The notes below the pieces were generated by a model. That model did not search any database. It saw nothing but the letters and a program-made list of their open reading frames with translations, and was not told the origin of the DNA. Shown one piece after another: positions 8,541 through 17,783 of a stretch of DNA of 64,000 nt. A program made the position numbers and the translations under genes. The number at the start of each line of letters is the position of its first letter. The first letter of the stretch is position 1. Origin of the DNA: Roseiarcus sp963835885 (lineage in GTDB: Bacteria; Pseudomonadota; Alphaproteobacteria; Rhizobiales; Beijerinckiaceae); assembly GCA_963835885.1 (NCBI GenBank), contig CAWIHF010000020.1, forward strand, positions 1 through 64,000. Reading direction: 5' to 3'.

Positions 8541-9389
8541 TCAGACGCTCCCCTTCCGCTCCGGGTTGCGGAAGACGCGATCGAGCACGATCGCCAACAG
8601 CACGATCGAAACGCCGGCCTCGATGCCCATCGGGATGTTGACCGTGCCGAGCGCGCGCACGACCGGCGTGCCGAGTCCCGCCGCGCCGACCAGGGCGGCG
8701 ATGACGACCATCGACAGGCTCAACATGATGCACTGCGTGATGCCGGCCATGATCGTCGGCATGGCGTAAGGCAATTCGACCTTGAACAGGAGCTGCCAGC
8801 TTGTCGCGCCGAACGCGGCGCCGGCTTCCTTGAGCGGAACGGGCACCGAGGCGATGCCGAGGTGGGTGAGGCGGATCGGCGCGGCGATGGCGAAGATCAC
8901 GGTCGAGATCAGGCCGGGCGCCGAGCCGAGATGGAACAGCACGAGCGTCGGGATGAGGTAGACGAAAGTCGGCAGCGTCTGCATCAGGTCGAGCAGCGGC
9001 CGCAGGAAGGCATAGAGCCATGGCCGATGGGCCGAGGCCACGCCGACCGGCACCCCGATAATGACGCTGGTCAGCGTCGCGAACCCCACGAGCGAAATCG
9101 TTTCGACGGTCGCTTGCCAATAGCCGAGGTTGGCGATGGCGATGAAGGCGACGACGACGAAGGCCGCCAGGCGCCACGACCGGTGCAGCCAGTAGGCCAG
9201 CGCCGCGACGGCGAGAACGACCACGAGAAAGGGGATATGCAGCAGGATCGCCGTGAAGCCGTCGACCATAAAATCGATCGCCGCCGTCACCGCGTCGAAA
9301 AAACCCGCGGCGTTGTCTTGCAGCCAGGTGATGCCGATCTTGACCAGGCGGCCGAGCGGCAGTTTGGGCTCGGTGAACCAGCTCTCCAA
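8541..9389 (-). CDS. choW: Choline/betaine ABC transporter permease
   Basis: A 282-residue inner-membrane permease (BPD_transp_1 fold) with several hydrophobic helices, for example FLVVVLAVAALAYWL and AAFVVVAFIAIANLGYW. The EAA-loop region GAAFGATSWQLLFKVELPYAMP contacts ChoV. A soluble N-terminal stretch of about 35 residues precedes the helices, as in ProW/ChoW. It lies between choX and choV. A stable hairpin (9435-9462) separates it from choX, so the binding protein may be expressed above the permease. Confidence 0.92.
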   Translation of the reverse strand: MESWFTEPKLPLGRLVKIGITWLQDNAAGFFDAVTAAIDFMVDGFTAILLHIPFLVVVLAVAALAYWLHRSWRLAAFVVVAFIAIANLGYWQATVETISLVGFATLTSVIIGVPVGVASAHRPWLYAFLRPLLDLMQTLPTFVYLIPTLVLFHLGSAPGLISTVIFAIAAPIRLTHLGIASVPVPLKEAGAAFGATSWQLLFKVELPYAMPTIMAGITQCIMLSLSMVVIAALVGAAGLGTPVVRALGTVNIPMGIEAGVSIVLLAIVLDRVFRNPERKGSV

Positions 9390-9434
9390 GGACTTCGCTC
9401 CAATCGCGGGTCAGGTCGCGCGTCCGGCCGCTGC

Positions 9435-9462
9435 GCCCCTTCACGCGGTGGCGCGAAGGGGC
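9435..9462 (-). terminator. Hairpin between choX and choW (attenuator or mRNA stabiliser)
   Basis: GCCCCTTC (9435-9442) pairs perfectly with GAAGGGGC (9455-9462), and the 12-base loop contains further complementary bases. It lies in the gap between the binding-protein and permease genes. No long T-run follows, so partial termination or 3' protection of choX mRNA is inferred only. Confidence 0.4.
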
Positions 9463-9486
9463 CGGGGCGCGCTCGCGCGCGATCGG

Positions 9487-10431
9487 CTACAGGCCGAGGC
9501 TCTTCTTGACAGCCTCGAGTCCGGGCTTGCCGTCGAAGGTCGTCACGCCGTCCAGCCAGGTCGCAAGTTCCTTCGGATTGGTCTTCAACCATTCCTCGGC
9601 GGCCGCCGGCCCTTCCTTGCCGTCGGTCAAAATCTTGTTCATCACCTCGTTCTCAATATCGACGGTGAAGACGAGGTTCTTGATCAATTTGGCGGCGTTG
9701 GGGCACTCCGCGGCAAAGCCGGCGCGCTCGTTGGTGTAGACGATTGCGCCGCCGAAATTCGGCCCAAAACTGTCGTCGCCGCCGGTCAGGTACTGGATCT
9801 TGAAATTGACGTTCATCGGGTGGGGCGCCCAGCCGAGGAACAAGACGTCCTCCTTGTGGTTCGTCGCGCTCTGCACTTCGGCAAGCATGCCCTGCTCGCT
9901 CAATTCGACCAGCTGGAAGTCCTTCAGGCCGAACTTGTTCTTCTTGATGAGATCGAGGACGAGGCGGTTGCCGTCGTTGCCGGGCTCGATGCCGTAGATT
10001 TTGCCCTTGAGCGAATCCTTGAACTTCGCGATGTCGGCGAAGTCCTTGAGGCCTTTGTCATAGGTGTATTGCGGGACCGCGAGGGTGTATTTCGCCCCGG
10101 TCGGCAGATTGGCGCCGACCACGACGACCGACTTGTCCTCGACATAGGGCTTGCGATCATTCTCCATCGACGGCTCCCAGTTGCCCAGAAACACGTCGAT
10201 GTCCTTGTTCTTCATCGACGCGTAGGTCACGGGGACCGATAGGACGGTGATTTTCGGCGTGTATCCGAGAGCCTTCAGGAGATCGCTGGCGATCGCGGTC
10301 GTCGAAGTGATGTCGGTCCAACCGACGTCGGAGAATTTGACGGTCTTGCAGCTCTCCGGGTCGCCCGCGAATGCCAGGTTTGCGCCGCCGAGAAACAACG
10401 CGGCCGCGACCGCTATTGCGGATATCTTCAT
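9487..10431 (-). CDS. choX: Choline/betaine ABC transporter periplasmic binding protein
   Basis: A signal peptide (MKISAIAVAAALFLGGANLAFA) leads a 314-residue OpuAC-type binding protein. Shared ChoX features include FSDVGWTDITSTTA, LSVPVTYASMKN, DVFLGNWEPSME (aromatic cage region), IYGIEPGNDGNR and FLGWAPHPMN. It delivers choline or a related quaternary amine to ChoW/ChoV. The start at 10431 has a good GGGAGGAAG ribosome site. The gene is first in its operon and divergent from argB. Exact ligand preference (choline versus glycine betaine) is inferred from the ChoX-like motifs. Confidence 0.92.
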   Translation of the reverse strand: MKISAIAVAAALFLGGANLAFAGDPESCKTVKFSDVGWTDITSTTAIASDLLKALGYTPKITVLSVPVTYASMKNKDIDVFLGNWEPSMENDRKPYVEDKSVVVVGANLPTGAKYTLAVPQYTYDKGLKDFADIAKFKDSLKGKIYGIEPGNDGNRLVLDLIKKNKFGLKDFQLVELSEQGMLAEVQSATNHKEDVLFLGWAPHPMNVNFKIQYLTGGDDSFGPNFGGAIVYTNERAGFAAECPNAAKLIKNLVFTVDIENEVMNKILTDGKEGPAAAEEWLKTNPKELATWLDGVTTFDGKPGLEAVKKSLGL

Positions 10432-10727
10432 CGTCTTCCTCCCTAAATCAAAGCCCATGACCCGCCCCGACTGATGCCCCGCCGGCACAGTATTGACGCG
10501 GGAACGTCGGCGGTCAAACGGCGATGGCGCGGCGGCCGACGGACGGCATAAGGCTATTGAACATAACATGAACATAAAAATCCGCAAAGGAAATGCAGGC
10601 GTCGTCGCCTGTCGCGGTTGAAGTTCTTCCATCGCCTGCGAAGTATTGCGGCCCGCTGGCCCCAAACCGTTTGAGCTTCATCCTGCGAGCGGATAGAAGC
10701 GGGCGGCCGACGCCTTCCGGAGCTCCA
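10432..10727. promoter_or_regulatory. Divergent intergenic region choX / argB
   Basis: About 300 bases without a gene. The AT-richer stretch at 10555-10590 (TATTGAACATAACATGAAC) stands out against the GC-rich surroundings and is a plausible promoter zone. No operator, riboswitch or repeat was recognised. Confidence 0.35.
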
Positions 10728-11615
10728 ATGGACGACCCTCTCAACGCCACGCCGCAGCAGAAGTCGGAAATTCTGATGCAGGCGCTGCCGCACATGTTGC
10801 GCTACGACGACACGATCGTCGTGGTGAAGTACGGCGGCCATGCAATGGGCGACGAGAAGGCGCGCGACTTCGCCAAGGACATGGTGCTGCTCGAGCAGTC
10901 AGGGATCAATCCGGTCGTGGTGCACGGCGGGGGCCCGCAGATCGGCTCGATGCTGAAGAAGCTCGGCATCGAGTTGCAGTTTTCCGGCGGCCTGAGGGTG
11001 ACCGACAAGCCGACGATCGAGATCGTCGAAATGGTGCTTGCCGGCTCGATCAACAAATCGATCGTCGGATCGATCAACGCGGAAGGCGGCCGGGCCGTCG
11101 GCCTCTGCGGCAAGGACGGCAACATGGTCGTCGCGCGCAAGGTTCACCGCCCCCATGCAGCCGGCGCCGACGAGGATGTCGTCGACCTAGGCTTCGTCGG
11201 CGAGCCCGATAAGGTCGACATGACGGTGCTCGAGCAGATTCTCGGACGCGAGCTGATCCCGGTTCTGGCTCCTGTCGCGCAGGGAGCGGATGGGCAGACC
11301 TACAACATCAACGCCGACACCTTCGCCGGCGCGATCGCCGGCGCCCTCGGCGCCAAGCGCCTTCTGTTCCTGACCGACGTGCCGGGCGTCCTCGACAAGG
11401 ACAAGAACCTGATCAAGGAGCTCAGGGTGAACGATATCCGCAGCCTTATCGCCGACGGCACGATCACCGGCGGCATGATCCCGAAGGTCGAGACCTGCAT
11501 CTACGCCATCGAGCGGGGCGTCGAAGGCGTCGTCATTCTGGACGGCAAGATTCCGCACGCGGTCTTGATTGAGCTTCTGACCGACTATGGCGCAGGAACG
11601 CTCATCACTCGCTAG
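10728..11615 (+). CDS. argB: Acetylglutamate kinase
   Basis: Phosphorylates N-acetylglutamate in arginine synthesis (cytosol). It is a 295-residue amino-acid-kinase-fold protein with VVVKYGGHAM near residue 31, VVVHGGGPQIG near 65, FSGGLRVTD, an NADTFAGAIAGALGAKRLLFLTDVPGV segment and the C-terminal GMIPKVETC. The ATG at 10728 begins the conserved MDDP region, and longer in-frame upstream codons are not conserved. It begins a co-directional run with tsaB and rimI. Confidence 0.95.
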   Translation: MDDPLNATPQQKSEILMQALPHMLRYDDTIVVVKYGGHAMGDEKARDFAKDMVLLEQSGINPVVVHGGGPQIGSMLKKLGIELQFSGGLRVTDKPTIEIVEMVLAGSINKSIVGSINAEGGRAVGLCGKDGNMVVARKVHRPHAAGADEDVVDLGFVGEPDKVDMTVLEQILGRELIPVLAPVAQGADGQTYNINADTFAGAIAGALGAKRLLFLTDVPGVLDKDKNLIKELRVNDIRSLIADGTITGGMIPKVETCIYAIERGVEGVVILDGKIPHAVLIELLTDYGAGTLITR

Positions 11616-11632
11616 CGGTTGGATTTTCTCCC

Positions 11633-12322
11633 ATGCGCATTCTGGCGATCGATACTTCCTGCGGCGCGGCGTCGATGGCGGTGGTGGAAAGCGGGCGGGT
11701 CGAACCTCTCACCGCGGTCAGCCGGGCGATGGCCCGCGGACATGCCGAAGCCTTGGCTCCGATGGTCGAAGAGGCGGCGAGAAGCATCGAAGGCGGTCTC
11801 GCCTCGCTGGACCGCATCGCCGTTACCACTGGCCCGGGCTCTTTCACCGGCATCCGCGTCGGCGTGGCCCTGGCGCGGGCGATGGGACTGGCGCTCGGCA
11901 TTCCGGTTGTCGGCGTCTCGACGCTGGCCGCGTTCGCCGCCGCGCTGCTCAGTTCGCCGCGACAGGGCGTCATCGCCGCTGCGATCGACGCCCGGCACGG
12001 CTCGGTCTATTTCCAGCTGTTCGAGCCTTCGGGACGCCCATTGGGGCCGCCGCGCTGCGACGCTCTGCGCGAATGCGTGCGCGGCATCGGCGAGGGGCCG
12101 GCGCTGCTGGCGGGCGACGCGGCCTCCCTCCTTGCGGCCGAGGCCCATCGGGCCGGTCTGCCTTACGACCTCGGATCGGCGACCGACGCGCCCGACATCG
12201 TCGCGGTCGCGCGGATGGGCATCGTCCTCGACCCCGCCGCCAATCCTGCCCGTCCGCTCTACGTGAAGCCGCCGGACGCGCGACCGAACCTGGCCGAGCC
12301 CCTCGCTCGGGCGCCCGCCTGA
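11633..12322 (+). CDS. tsaB: tRNA threonylcarbamoyladenosine synthesis protein TsaB
   Basis: A 229-residue ASKHA-fold partner of TsaD, needed for t6A37 modification of tRNAs reading ANN codons. MRILAIDTS opens the protein and the family motif TTGPGSFTGIRVGVALARAMG follows near residue 65. It is directly upstream of rimI, as in many proteobacteria, 17 bases after argB. Confidence 0.93.
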   Translation: MRILAIDTSCGAASMAVVESGRVEPLTAVSRAMARGHAEALAPMVEEAARSIEGGLASLDRIAVTTGPGSFTGIRVGVALARAMGLALGIPVVGVSTLAAFAAALLSSPRQGVIAAAIDARHGSVYFQLFEPSGRPLGPPRCDALRECVRGIGEGPALLAGDAASLLAAEAHRAGLPYDLGSATDAPDIVAVARMGIVLDPAANPARPLYVKPPDARPNLAEPLARAPA

Positions 12323-12335
12323 TTCGGCTGGGCCC

Positions 12336-12818
12336 ATGCTGTTCAGCCGCGCCAGATCCTCCCTTCCGGTGATTCGTCCGCTGAGGACCGACAAGGCGGA
12401 AGACTGTGCCCGCCTCCACGCCGGTAGCTTCGCTCATCCCTGGTCGGCCGAGGAGGTTGCGGCGCTGATCGCCAGCGCCTCGACGCTCGCGGCCGCCGCG
12501 CTCGATCCGGCCAGCGGCCGGCTGCGGGGCTTCGTGCTCGCACGGTTGGCGGCGGACGAGGCGGAAATCCTGACCGTCGCCGTCGATCCGGCTGTGCGCG
12601 GGAAGGGCGTAGGGCGCGCGCTGCTGGCCGAGAACCTTCGGCAGGCGGCGAGAGCCGGGGCGCGGGCGATGTTCCTCGAAGTCGATCAGGACAATGCGTC
12701 AGCTCTCGCGCTCTACATACGCCTCGGCTTCGTCCAGGTCGGCCAACGCAGTGGCTATTACCGCCGCGACGACGGCTCGCGCGCGACCGCGGTCGTCATG
12801 CGCAAGACCCTGCCATGA
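12336..12818 (+). CDS. rimI: Ribosomal-protein-alanine N-acetyltransferase RimI
   Basis: A 160-residue GNAT acetyltransferase. The acetyl-CoA-binding segment VDPAVRGKGVGRALLAENLR lies near residue 88 and the C-terminal LEVDQDNASALALYIRLGF strand is typical of RimI. It modifies the N-terminal alanine of ribosomal protein S18. It sits between tsaB and an acyltransferase and overlaps the latter by 4 bases (ATGA), implying translational coupling. Confidence 0.9.
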   Translation: MLFSRARSSLPVIRPLRTDKAEDCARLHAGSFAHPWSAEEVAALIASASTLAAAALDPASGRLRGFVLARLAADEAEILTVAVDPAVRGKGVGRALLAENLRQAARAGARAMFLEVDQDNASALALYIRLGFVQVGQRSGYYRRDDGSRATAVVMRKTLP

Positions 12819-13678
12819 GCGCCGTTGCAACCGGCGCCGGAGGGCGTCCGGCGATCACGGCGACGACCGCGACGCGGCTCCTCTCACTGATCGTCGCACT
12901 CGCGGCGTTCATCATCGCATTTGGCCCCCCGCGGCGGGCCGCCCAGCGGTTCGGCTTGCCCTTCGGTCGAGCGATTCCGGTTTATTTTCAGCGCCTTCTC
13001 TGCGCCGGGCTTGGGGTCAAGGTTCGTCGCCACGGGACTCTTTGTTCCGCGCCGAAGCGGTTGATTGTCGCCAATCACGTCTCCTGGCTCGACATTCCGG
13101 TCATGGGATCGCTCGGTCCGATGAGCTTCCTTGCCAAGAAGGAAGTTGGCGATCATCCGATGGGCCGCCAGCTTGTCGCCATGCAGGGCGTCGTCTACGT
13201 CGATCGACAGCGCCGAACCGCGATTCCGGCCGTCAACGCCCGCATGGTCGAGGCGATGCGGGCGGGCGCTGCCGTCGTTCTGTTCCCCGAGGCGACGACA
13301 GGCGACGGCAATCGCCTCCTGCGTTTCCGCTCCTCGCATTTCGAGGCGATCCGACTTGCCGCCTGCTCCGACAACGAGGGTCCGACGGTCATCCAGCCGG
13401 TCTATCTCCACTATTCGAGCATAGCCGGGCTGCCGACGGCGCGTTGGCAGCGGCCCCGCATCGCCTGGTACGGCGACATGGCGTTTCTGCCGCATTTCCT
13501 GCAGTATTTCCGCGGCGTCGGTGTGACTTGCGACGTCTATTGCGGCCATCCGTTGCGGGTCCTGCCCGATTTGGATCGCAAGACCGCCGCCCGCTTGACG
13601 GAGGCGGCGGTGCGCGAGCTTTCGGCAAAAGCGCGTTCCGGCAATCAGGCTATTCTCCCCGAAGGGGAAAACGCCTAA
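12815..13678 (+). CDS. 1-acyl-glycerol-3-phosphate acyltransferase family protein (PlsC/OlsA-like)
   Basis: A 287-residue membrane-associated acyltransferase. An N-terminal hydrophobic helix (LLSLIVALAAFIIAF) precedes the HX4D catalytic motif NHVSWLDIPVMG near residue 88 and the LFPEATTGDGNRLL acceptor-site motif near residue 155. Here the usual PEGT is PEAT, an unusual change. It acylates a lysophospholipid or lyso-ornithine lipid; which one is not decidable here. The neighbours tsaB-rimI and miaB are a common alphaproteobacterial order. Confidence 0.85.
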   Translation: MSAVATGAGGRPAITATTATRLLSLIVALAAFIIAFGPPRRAAQRFGLPFGRAIPVYFQRLLCAGLGVKVRRHGTLCSAPKRLIVANHVSWLDIPVMGSLGPMSFLAKKEVGDHPMGRQLVAMQGVVYVDRQRRTAIPAVNARMVEAMRAGAAVVLFPEATTGDGNRLLRFRSSHFEAIRLAACSDNEGPTVIQPVYLHYSSIAGLPTARWQRPRIAWYGDMAFLPHFLQYFRGVGVTCDVYCGHPLRVLPDLDRKTAARLTEAAVRELSAKARSGNQAILPEGENA

Positions 13679-13705
13679 ATAGGGGTAGGCCCCTGGAGAT
13701 CCTAA

Positions 13706-15115
13706 TTGCCCGAATCGACCACGTTTGAAGACGGTCGCTCCGCCACCTCACCGCCACAGACGCAAACGCGGCGGGCGTTCATCAAGTCCTTCGGCTGTCA
13801 AATGAACGTCTACGACTCGCAGCGGATGGCCGATGTGGCCGCGCTTGAAGGATACGAAGAGGCGGCGGGGGTCGAGGATGCCGATCTTATCGTCCTGAAC
13901 ACCTGCCATATTCGCGAAAGGGCGTCGGAGAAGATCTACTCGGAACTCGGAAAGCTGCGGGACATCAAAAACGAGCGCCGGAAGTCGGGTCGCCGGACGA
14001 CCCTGGTGGTTGCGGGCTGCGTGGCGCAGGCGGAGGGCGGCGAGATCCTGCGCCGCCAGTCGGCGGTCGACGTCGTCGTCGGCCCGCAGAGCTACCACCG
14101 CCTGCCGGAACTCTTACGACGGGCTGAGGTTCGTTCGGGCGTGATCGACACCGACTTTCCCGTCGACGACAAGTTTTCGCGACTGCCGGCGAGGCGACCC
14201 GAATCAACCGCCAAGCGAGGCGTCGTCGCGTTTGTGACCGTGCAGGAGGGATGCGACAAATTCTGCTCATTTTGCGTGGTGCCCTATACGCGCGGCGCAG
14301 AGGCCTCGCGCCCCGTCGATGCGGTGCTCGACGAGATCGAACGCCTGACGGCGGCAGGTGTCTGCGAGATCATGCTGATCGGACAGAACGTCAACGCCTA
14401 TCACGGGCTCGACCGCGCCGGCCGCAAGACCGATCTTGCCGGCCTGATCGCGGCTTCCGCGGCTGTTCCCGGCGTCCGCCGCCTACGCTACTCAACCTCA
14501 CACCCAAACGACATGAGCGACGGTCTCATTGCGGCCCATCGCGACGTTGAGACTCTGGCGCCCTATCTCCATCTGCCGGTACAATCCGGATCGGACCGGA
14601 TTCTCGCGTCGATGAACAGACGCCATCGCGTCGGCGATTATCTGGACATCGTCGCCCGGACCCGCCACGCGAGGCCCGACATCGCCTTGTCGTCGGACTT
14701 CATTGTGGGGTATCCGGGCGAGACCGAGGCCGACTTCGAGGAGACGCTCGATCTCGTCCGGACGGTCGGCTACGCCTCGTCCTTTGCCTTCAAATACTCG
14801 GCGAGGCCCGGCACGCCAGCGGCCGAATTGAACGGCCAGGTCGATGAGGCGGTCAAAGTCGCGCGGCTCGCGAAGCTGCAGGCGCTCCTCGAAGGGCAGC
14901 GGCAGGCATTCAACGGCGCCTGCGTCGGCCGCCGCCTCGAGGTCCTGTTTGAGAAGCCGGGCCGGCACGAAGGTCAGGTCGTGGGCCGATCGCCCTACAT
15001 GCAAGCCGTGCATGCCGAGGGTCCGCTATCGCTTACCGGCGTCATGGCGGAAGTCGAGATCGTCGGAGTCGGTCCGAATTCGTTGCGCGGCCGCATTGTC
15101 TCGCCAGCGTCGTGA
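13706..15115 (+). CDS. miaB: tRNA-2-methylthio-N6-dimethylallyladenosine synthase MiaB
   Basis: A radical-SAM methylthiotransferase that converts i6A37 to ms2i6A37 in tRNA. The N-terminal domain has Cys ligands in KSFGCQMNVYDS, LNTCHIRERA and VAGCVAQ, which hold the second cluster. The radical-SAM motif CDKFCSFC (CxxxCxxC) is near residue 180, and a C-terminal TRAM-like domain closes the protein. Its 469 residues are normal. The start is a TTG at 13706 with GGAGAT seven bases upstream. Confidence 0.95.
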   Translation: MPESTTFEDGRSATSPPQTQTRRAFIKSFGCQMNVYDSQRMADVAALEGYEEAAGVEDADLIVLNTCHIRERASEKIYSELGKLRDIKNERRKSGRRTTLVVAGCVAQAEGGEILRRQSAVDVVVGPQSYHRLPELLRRAEVRSGVIDTDFPVDDKFSRLPARRPESTAKRGVVAFVTVQEGCDKFCSFCVVPYTRGAEASRPVDAVLDEIERLTAAGVCEIMLIGQNVNAYHGLDRAGRKTDLAGLIAASAAVPGVRRLRYSTSHPNDMSDGLIAAHRDVETLAPYLHLPVQSGSDRILASMNRRHRVGDYLDIVARTRHARPDIALSSDFIVGYPGETEADFEETLDLVRTVGYASSFAFKYSARPGTPAAELNGQVDEAVKVARLAKLQALLEGQRQAFNGACVGRRLEVLFEKPGRHEGQVVGRSPYMQAVHAEGPLSLTGVMAEVEIVGVGPNSLRGRIVSPAS

Positions 15116-15133
15116 AAGCAGGATTCCATTGGC

Positions 15134-16243
15134 GTGCAGGATGATTCGGACCATGAACCTAAGCCCAGGGAGAGAGCCGATTTGAAGCCGCAGGATCCGT
15201 CGCCGCCGCGCATCGCCGCCGCCCCCGCCACACTGAATTCGAAGCTCAAGGAATCCAAAGCTGCGGAGGTCGCGATCGCCTTCCCGGACAATGCGGCCGC
15301 CTCGATCGTGTTTGGCCACTACGACCAAAACATCGCCCGGATCGAGCGGTCGCTTGGCGTTTCGGCCTACGCCAATGGCAACCAGGTCGTCATCAAAGGA
15401 CCGAGGGAAGCGAGCGAGCAGGCGCGCCGCGTCTTCGAGATGCTGTACGAGCGGGTGAAAATGGGACAGCCCGCCGGCGAAGGGGAAGTCGAAGGGGCGA
15501 TCGCGGAGAGCGCTTACCAGGGTTTGCTCTTTCCCGGCGAAGAGGGGGCGAAGGACAGTTTCGGGGTCGTCAAGACCCGCAAGCGCGGCGTGGTGCGCGC
15601 ACGGAGCGCGGCGCAGGACAGCTATCTTGCGGCGTTGCGCAAATATGAGCTCGTTTTCGCCGAAGGCCCTGCCGGCACTGGCAAGACGTGGCTCGCAGTC
15701 GGGCACGCCGTTTCGCTGCTCGAACAGGGGCTCGTCGAGCGGCTGGTGCTGTCGCGTCCGGCGGTCGAGGCCGGCGAGCGGCTCGGCTTTCTTCCCGGCG
15801 ACATGCGCGAAAAAGTCGATCCCTATCTGAGGCCGATTTACGACGCGCTATATGACTTCATGGACGGCCGGATGGTCGAGCGCGGAATCCAGACGGGCAT
15901 GATCGAAATCGCCCCTCTCGCATTCATGCGCGGCCGCACGCTGTCGAAGGCCGCCGTGCTGCTCGATGAAGCGCAAAACGCCACCGCGATGCAGATGAAG
16001 ATGTTCCTGACCCGACTCGGCGAAGGCTCGCGGATGATGGTCAATGGCGATCCGACCCAGACCGATCTGGCTCCGGGGCAAAAGTCGGGTCTCGGCGATG
16101 CAATCAGACTTCTCTCTGCGTTCCCGCGCGTCGGCCATGTCCGCTTTAGCCACATTGACGTCGTTCGCCACGACCTGGTCCGTCAGATCGTCGAAGCTTA
16201 CGAGCGAGCTGGACAAGAGGGACATTCCGTCTCGGACAGGTGA
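15134..16243 (+). CDS. ybeZ: PhoH-like ATPase (YbeZ)
   Basis: A 369-residue cytosolic NTPase. A KH-like N-terminal part precedes Walker A GPAGTGKTWLAVGHAV near residue 177 and Walker B AVLLDEAQNAT, with LTRLGEGSRMMVNGDPTQTDL following. It is associated with the endoribonuclease YbeY in RNA metabolism. The GTG start at 15134 is used. Its stop overlaps the GTG start of ybeY by 4 bases, so the pair is translationally coupled. Confidence 0.92.
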   Translation: MQDDSDHEPKPRERADLKPQDPSPPRIAAAPATLNSKLKESKAAEVAIAFPDNAAASIVFGHYDQNIARIERSLGVSAYANGNQVVIKGPREASEQARRVFEMLYERVKMGQPAGEGEVEGAIAESAYQGLLFPGEEGAKDSFGVVKTRKRGVVRARSAAQDSYLAALRKYELVFAEGPAGTGKTWLAVGHAVSLLEQGLVERLVLSRPAVEAGERLGFLPGDMREKVDPYLRPIYDALYDFMDGRMVERGIQTGMIEIAPLAFMRGRTLSKAAVLLDEAQNATAMQMKMFLTRLGEGSRMMVNGDPTQTDLAPGQKSGLGDAIRLLSAFPRVGHVRFSHIDVVRHDLVRQIVEAYERAGQEGHSVSDR

Positions 16244-16728
16244 AACTTCTCGTTGAGATCAGCACGCCGTCCGCCCTGTGGCGCGGGCTGAAGAGCGCGC
16301 GCGTGCTCGCGCGCGAGACAATTGCGGCTTGCGTCGCCGAGAGCCATTTCGTCGCGCAGGCGGGCTCGGAGGTGAGCCTCTGTCTGACAGACGACGCGGG
16401 GTTGCGGGCGCTGAACGCCCGCTGGCGCGGCATCAACGAGCCGACCAACGTGCTTTCTTTTCCCGCCGCGCAGGCGGAGCGCCCGAACGGGACGCCGATG
16501 CTCGGCGACATTGCTCTCGCCTTCGAGACGCTGGCGCGCGAAGCGGGGGAATCGGGCGCGCCGCTCGCCGATCACTATCGGCATCTTGTGGCGCATGGCT
16601 TTTTGCATTTGATCGGCTACGATCACCAGTCGGATGAAGAGGCCGAGCGGATGGAGGAACTCGAGAAGCGAATTCTGGCCAGGCTGGGGGTCGCCGACCC
16701 CTACGCGGACTGGGTCGTCGAGAGATGA
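16240..16728 (+). CDS. ybeY: Endoribonuclease YbeY (rRNA maturation)
   Basis: A 162-residue metal-dependent RNase involved in 16S rRNA 3' processing and ribosome quality control. The zinc-binding HGFLHLIGYDH motif (HxxxHxxxxxH) lies near residue 117 and INEPTNVLSFP near residue 64. GTG start within the ybeZ stop. It overlaps the following corC-like gene by 4 bases. Confidence 0.94.
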   Translation: MKLLVEISTPSALWRGLKSARVLARETIAACVAESHFVAQAGSEVSLCLTDDAGLRALNARWRGINEPTNVLSFPAAQAERPNGTPMLGDIALAFETLAREAGESGAPLADHYRHLVAHGFLHLIGYDHQSDEEAERMEELEKRILARLGVADPYADWVVER

Positions 16729-17739
16729 GCGATTCAGGCGACAGCGATCATGAACCCGAGCCGCGCCCTCCGTCAGGCTCGCGGGAGCAGCCAGCCGGCT
16801 TATTCGAGCGCCTGCGCGCGCTACTCGGCCTGACGCCGGCCTCAGTCCGCGACGACATTGAGGATGCGATCGACGAGAGCGCGAGTGCGGAGTTCACGCC
16901 CCAGGAACGCGCGATCCTCAAGAACGTTCTGGCGCTGCATGACGTGAGGGTCGCGGACGTCATGGTGCCGCGCGCCGACATCGTCGCGCTCGCCCTCGAC
17001 ACGCCCCTGCGCGACGTGTTGGACTTGTTCCGCACCGCCGGACACTCTCGGCTGCCGGTTTACGAGGACACCCTCGACGACCCGCGCGGTATGATCCACA
17101 TCCGTGATTTCGTCCTCTTTCTCGCCTCCGATCCGCGGTTCGGCCTGTTGGCCGATCCGGCGCCGGCGGCCTCGGACCGGCCCGTCTTTTCCGGTCTCGA
17201 CATGCCGCTGTCGGAGGCGCGCATCCTGAGGCCAGTTCTCTATGCGCCGCCGTCGATGCCCGCGCTCGACCTTCTGCTCCGCATGCAGGCCTCGCGCACC
17301 CATATGGCGCTGGTCATCGACGAATATGGCGGGACTGACGGGCTCGTTTCGATCGAGGACGTGGTCGAATTCTATCGTCGGCGATATCGAGGACGAACAC
17401 GACGAAGCCGAGACGCCGATCCAACCTACCGGCGACGGGGTTTTCATCGTCGAGGCCCGCACTCCGCTGGACGAAGTGTCCGAAGCGGTCGGATTCGATC
17501 TCGCCTCGCTCGCCGAGGCTGAGGGGGTCGACACCATCGGCGGGCTGGTGACCGCCGCGGCGGGACGCGTCCCTGGAAGAGGGGAGATGTTGAAGGGTCC
17601 AGGCGCGTATGAGTTCGAGGTGCTCGATGCCGATCCCCGTCGCATCAAGCGCCTGAAAATATGGCCCATGGCCGCCCGCGGCGCGAAGGCCGCCACCTCG
17701 GCCGCACCGGCGAACGCCGGCGTCCACGCTCGACAATAG
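16725..17739 (+). CDS. corC: CBS-domain hemolysin/CorC-family protein, one frameshift
   Basis: A short-form (TlyC/CorC-like, no DUF21 membrane part) protein with paired CBS domains (residues about 75-215; VADVMVPRADIVALA, GHSRLPVYE, DEYGGTDGLVSIEDVVE) and a C-terminal CorC_HlyC domain (VEARTPLDEVSEAVGFD, GGLVTAAAGRVP). The frame breaks at about 17368: EDVVE must continue as IVGDIEDEHDE one frame over, consistent with a single extra base. Implicated in envelope or metal homeostasis. Follows ybeY and precedes lnt, a standard order. Confidence 0.85.
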
Positions 17740-17783
17740 CCGGCGGTTGGCGGAGTCTTTGAGCCAGTCGGACCCGGACAAGC

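Noticed and set aside
8262..9509. 415-codon plus-strand frame opposite choW
   Set aside because: Antisense of a clear ABC permease; Arg/His/Asp-rich composition is typical of GC-rich shadow frames.
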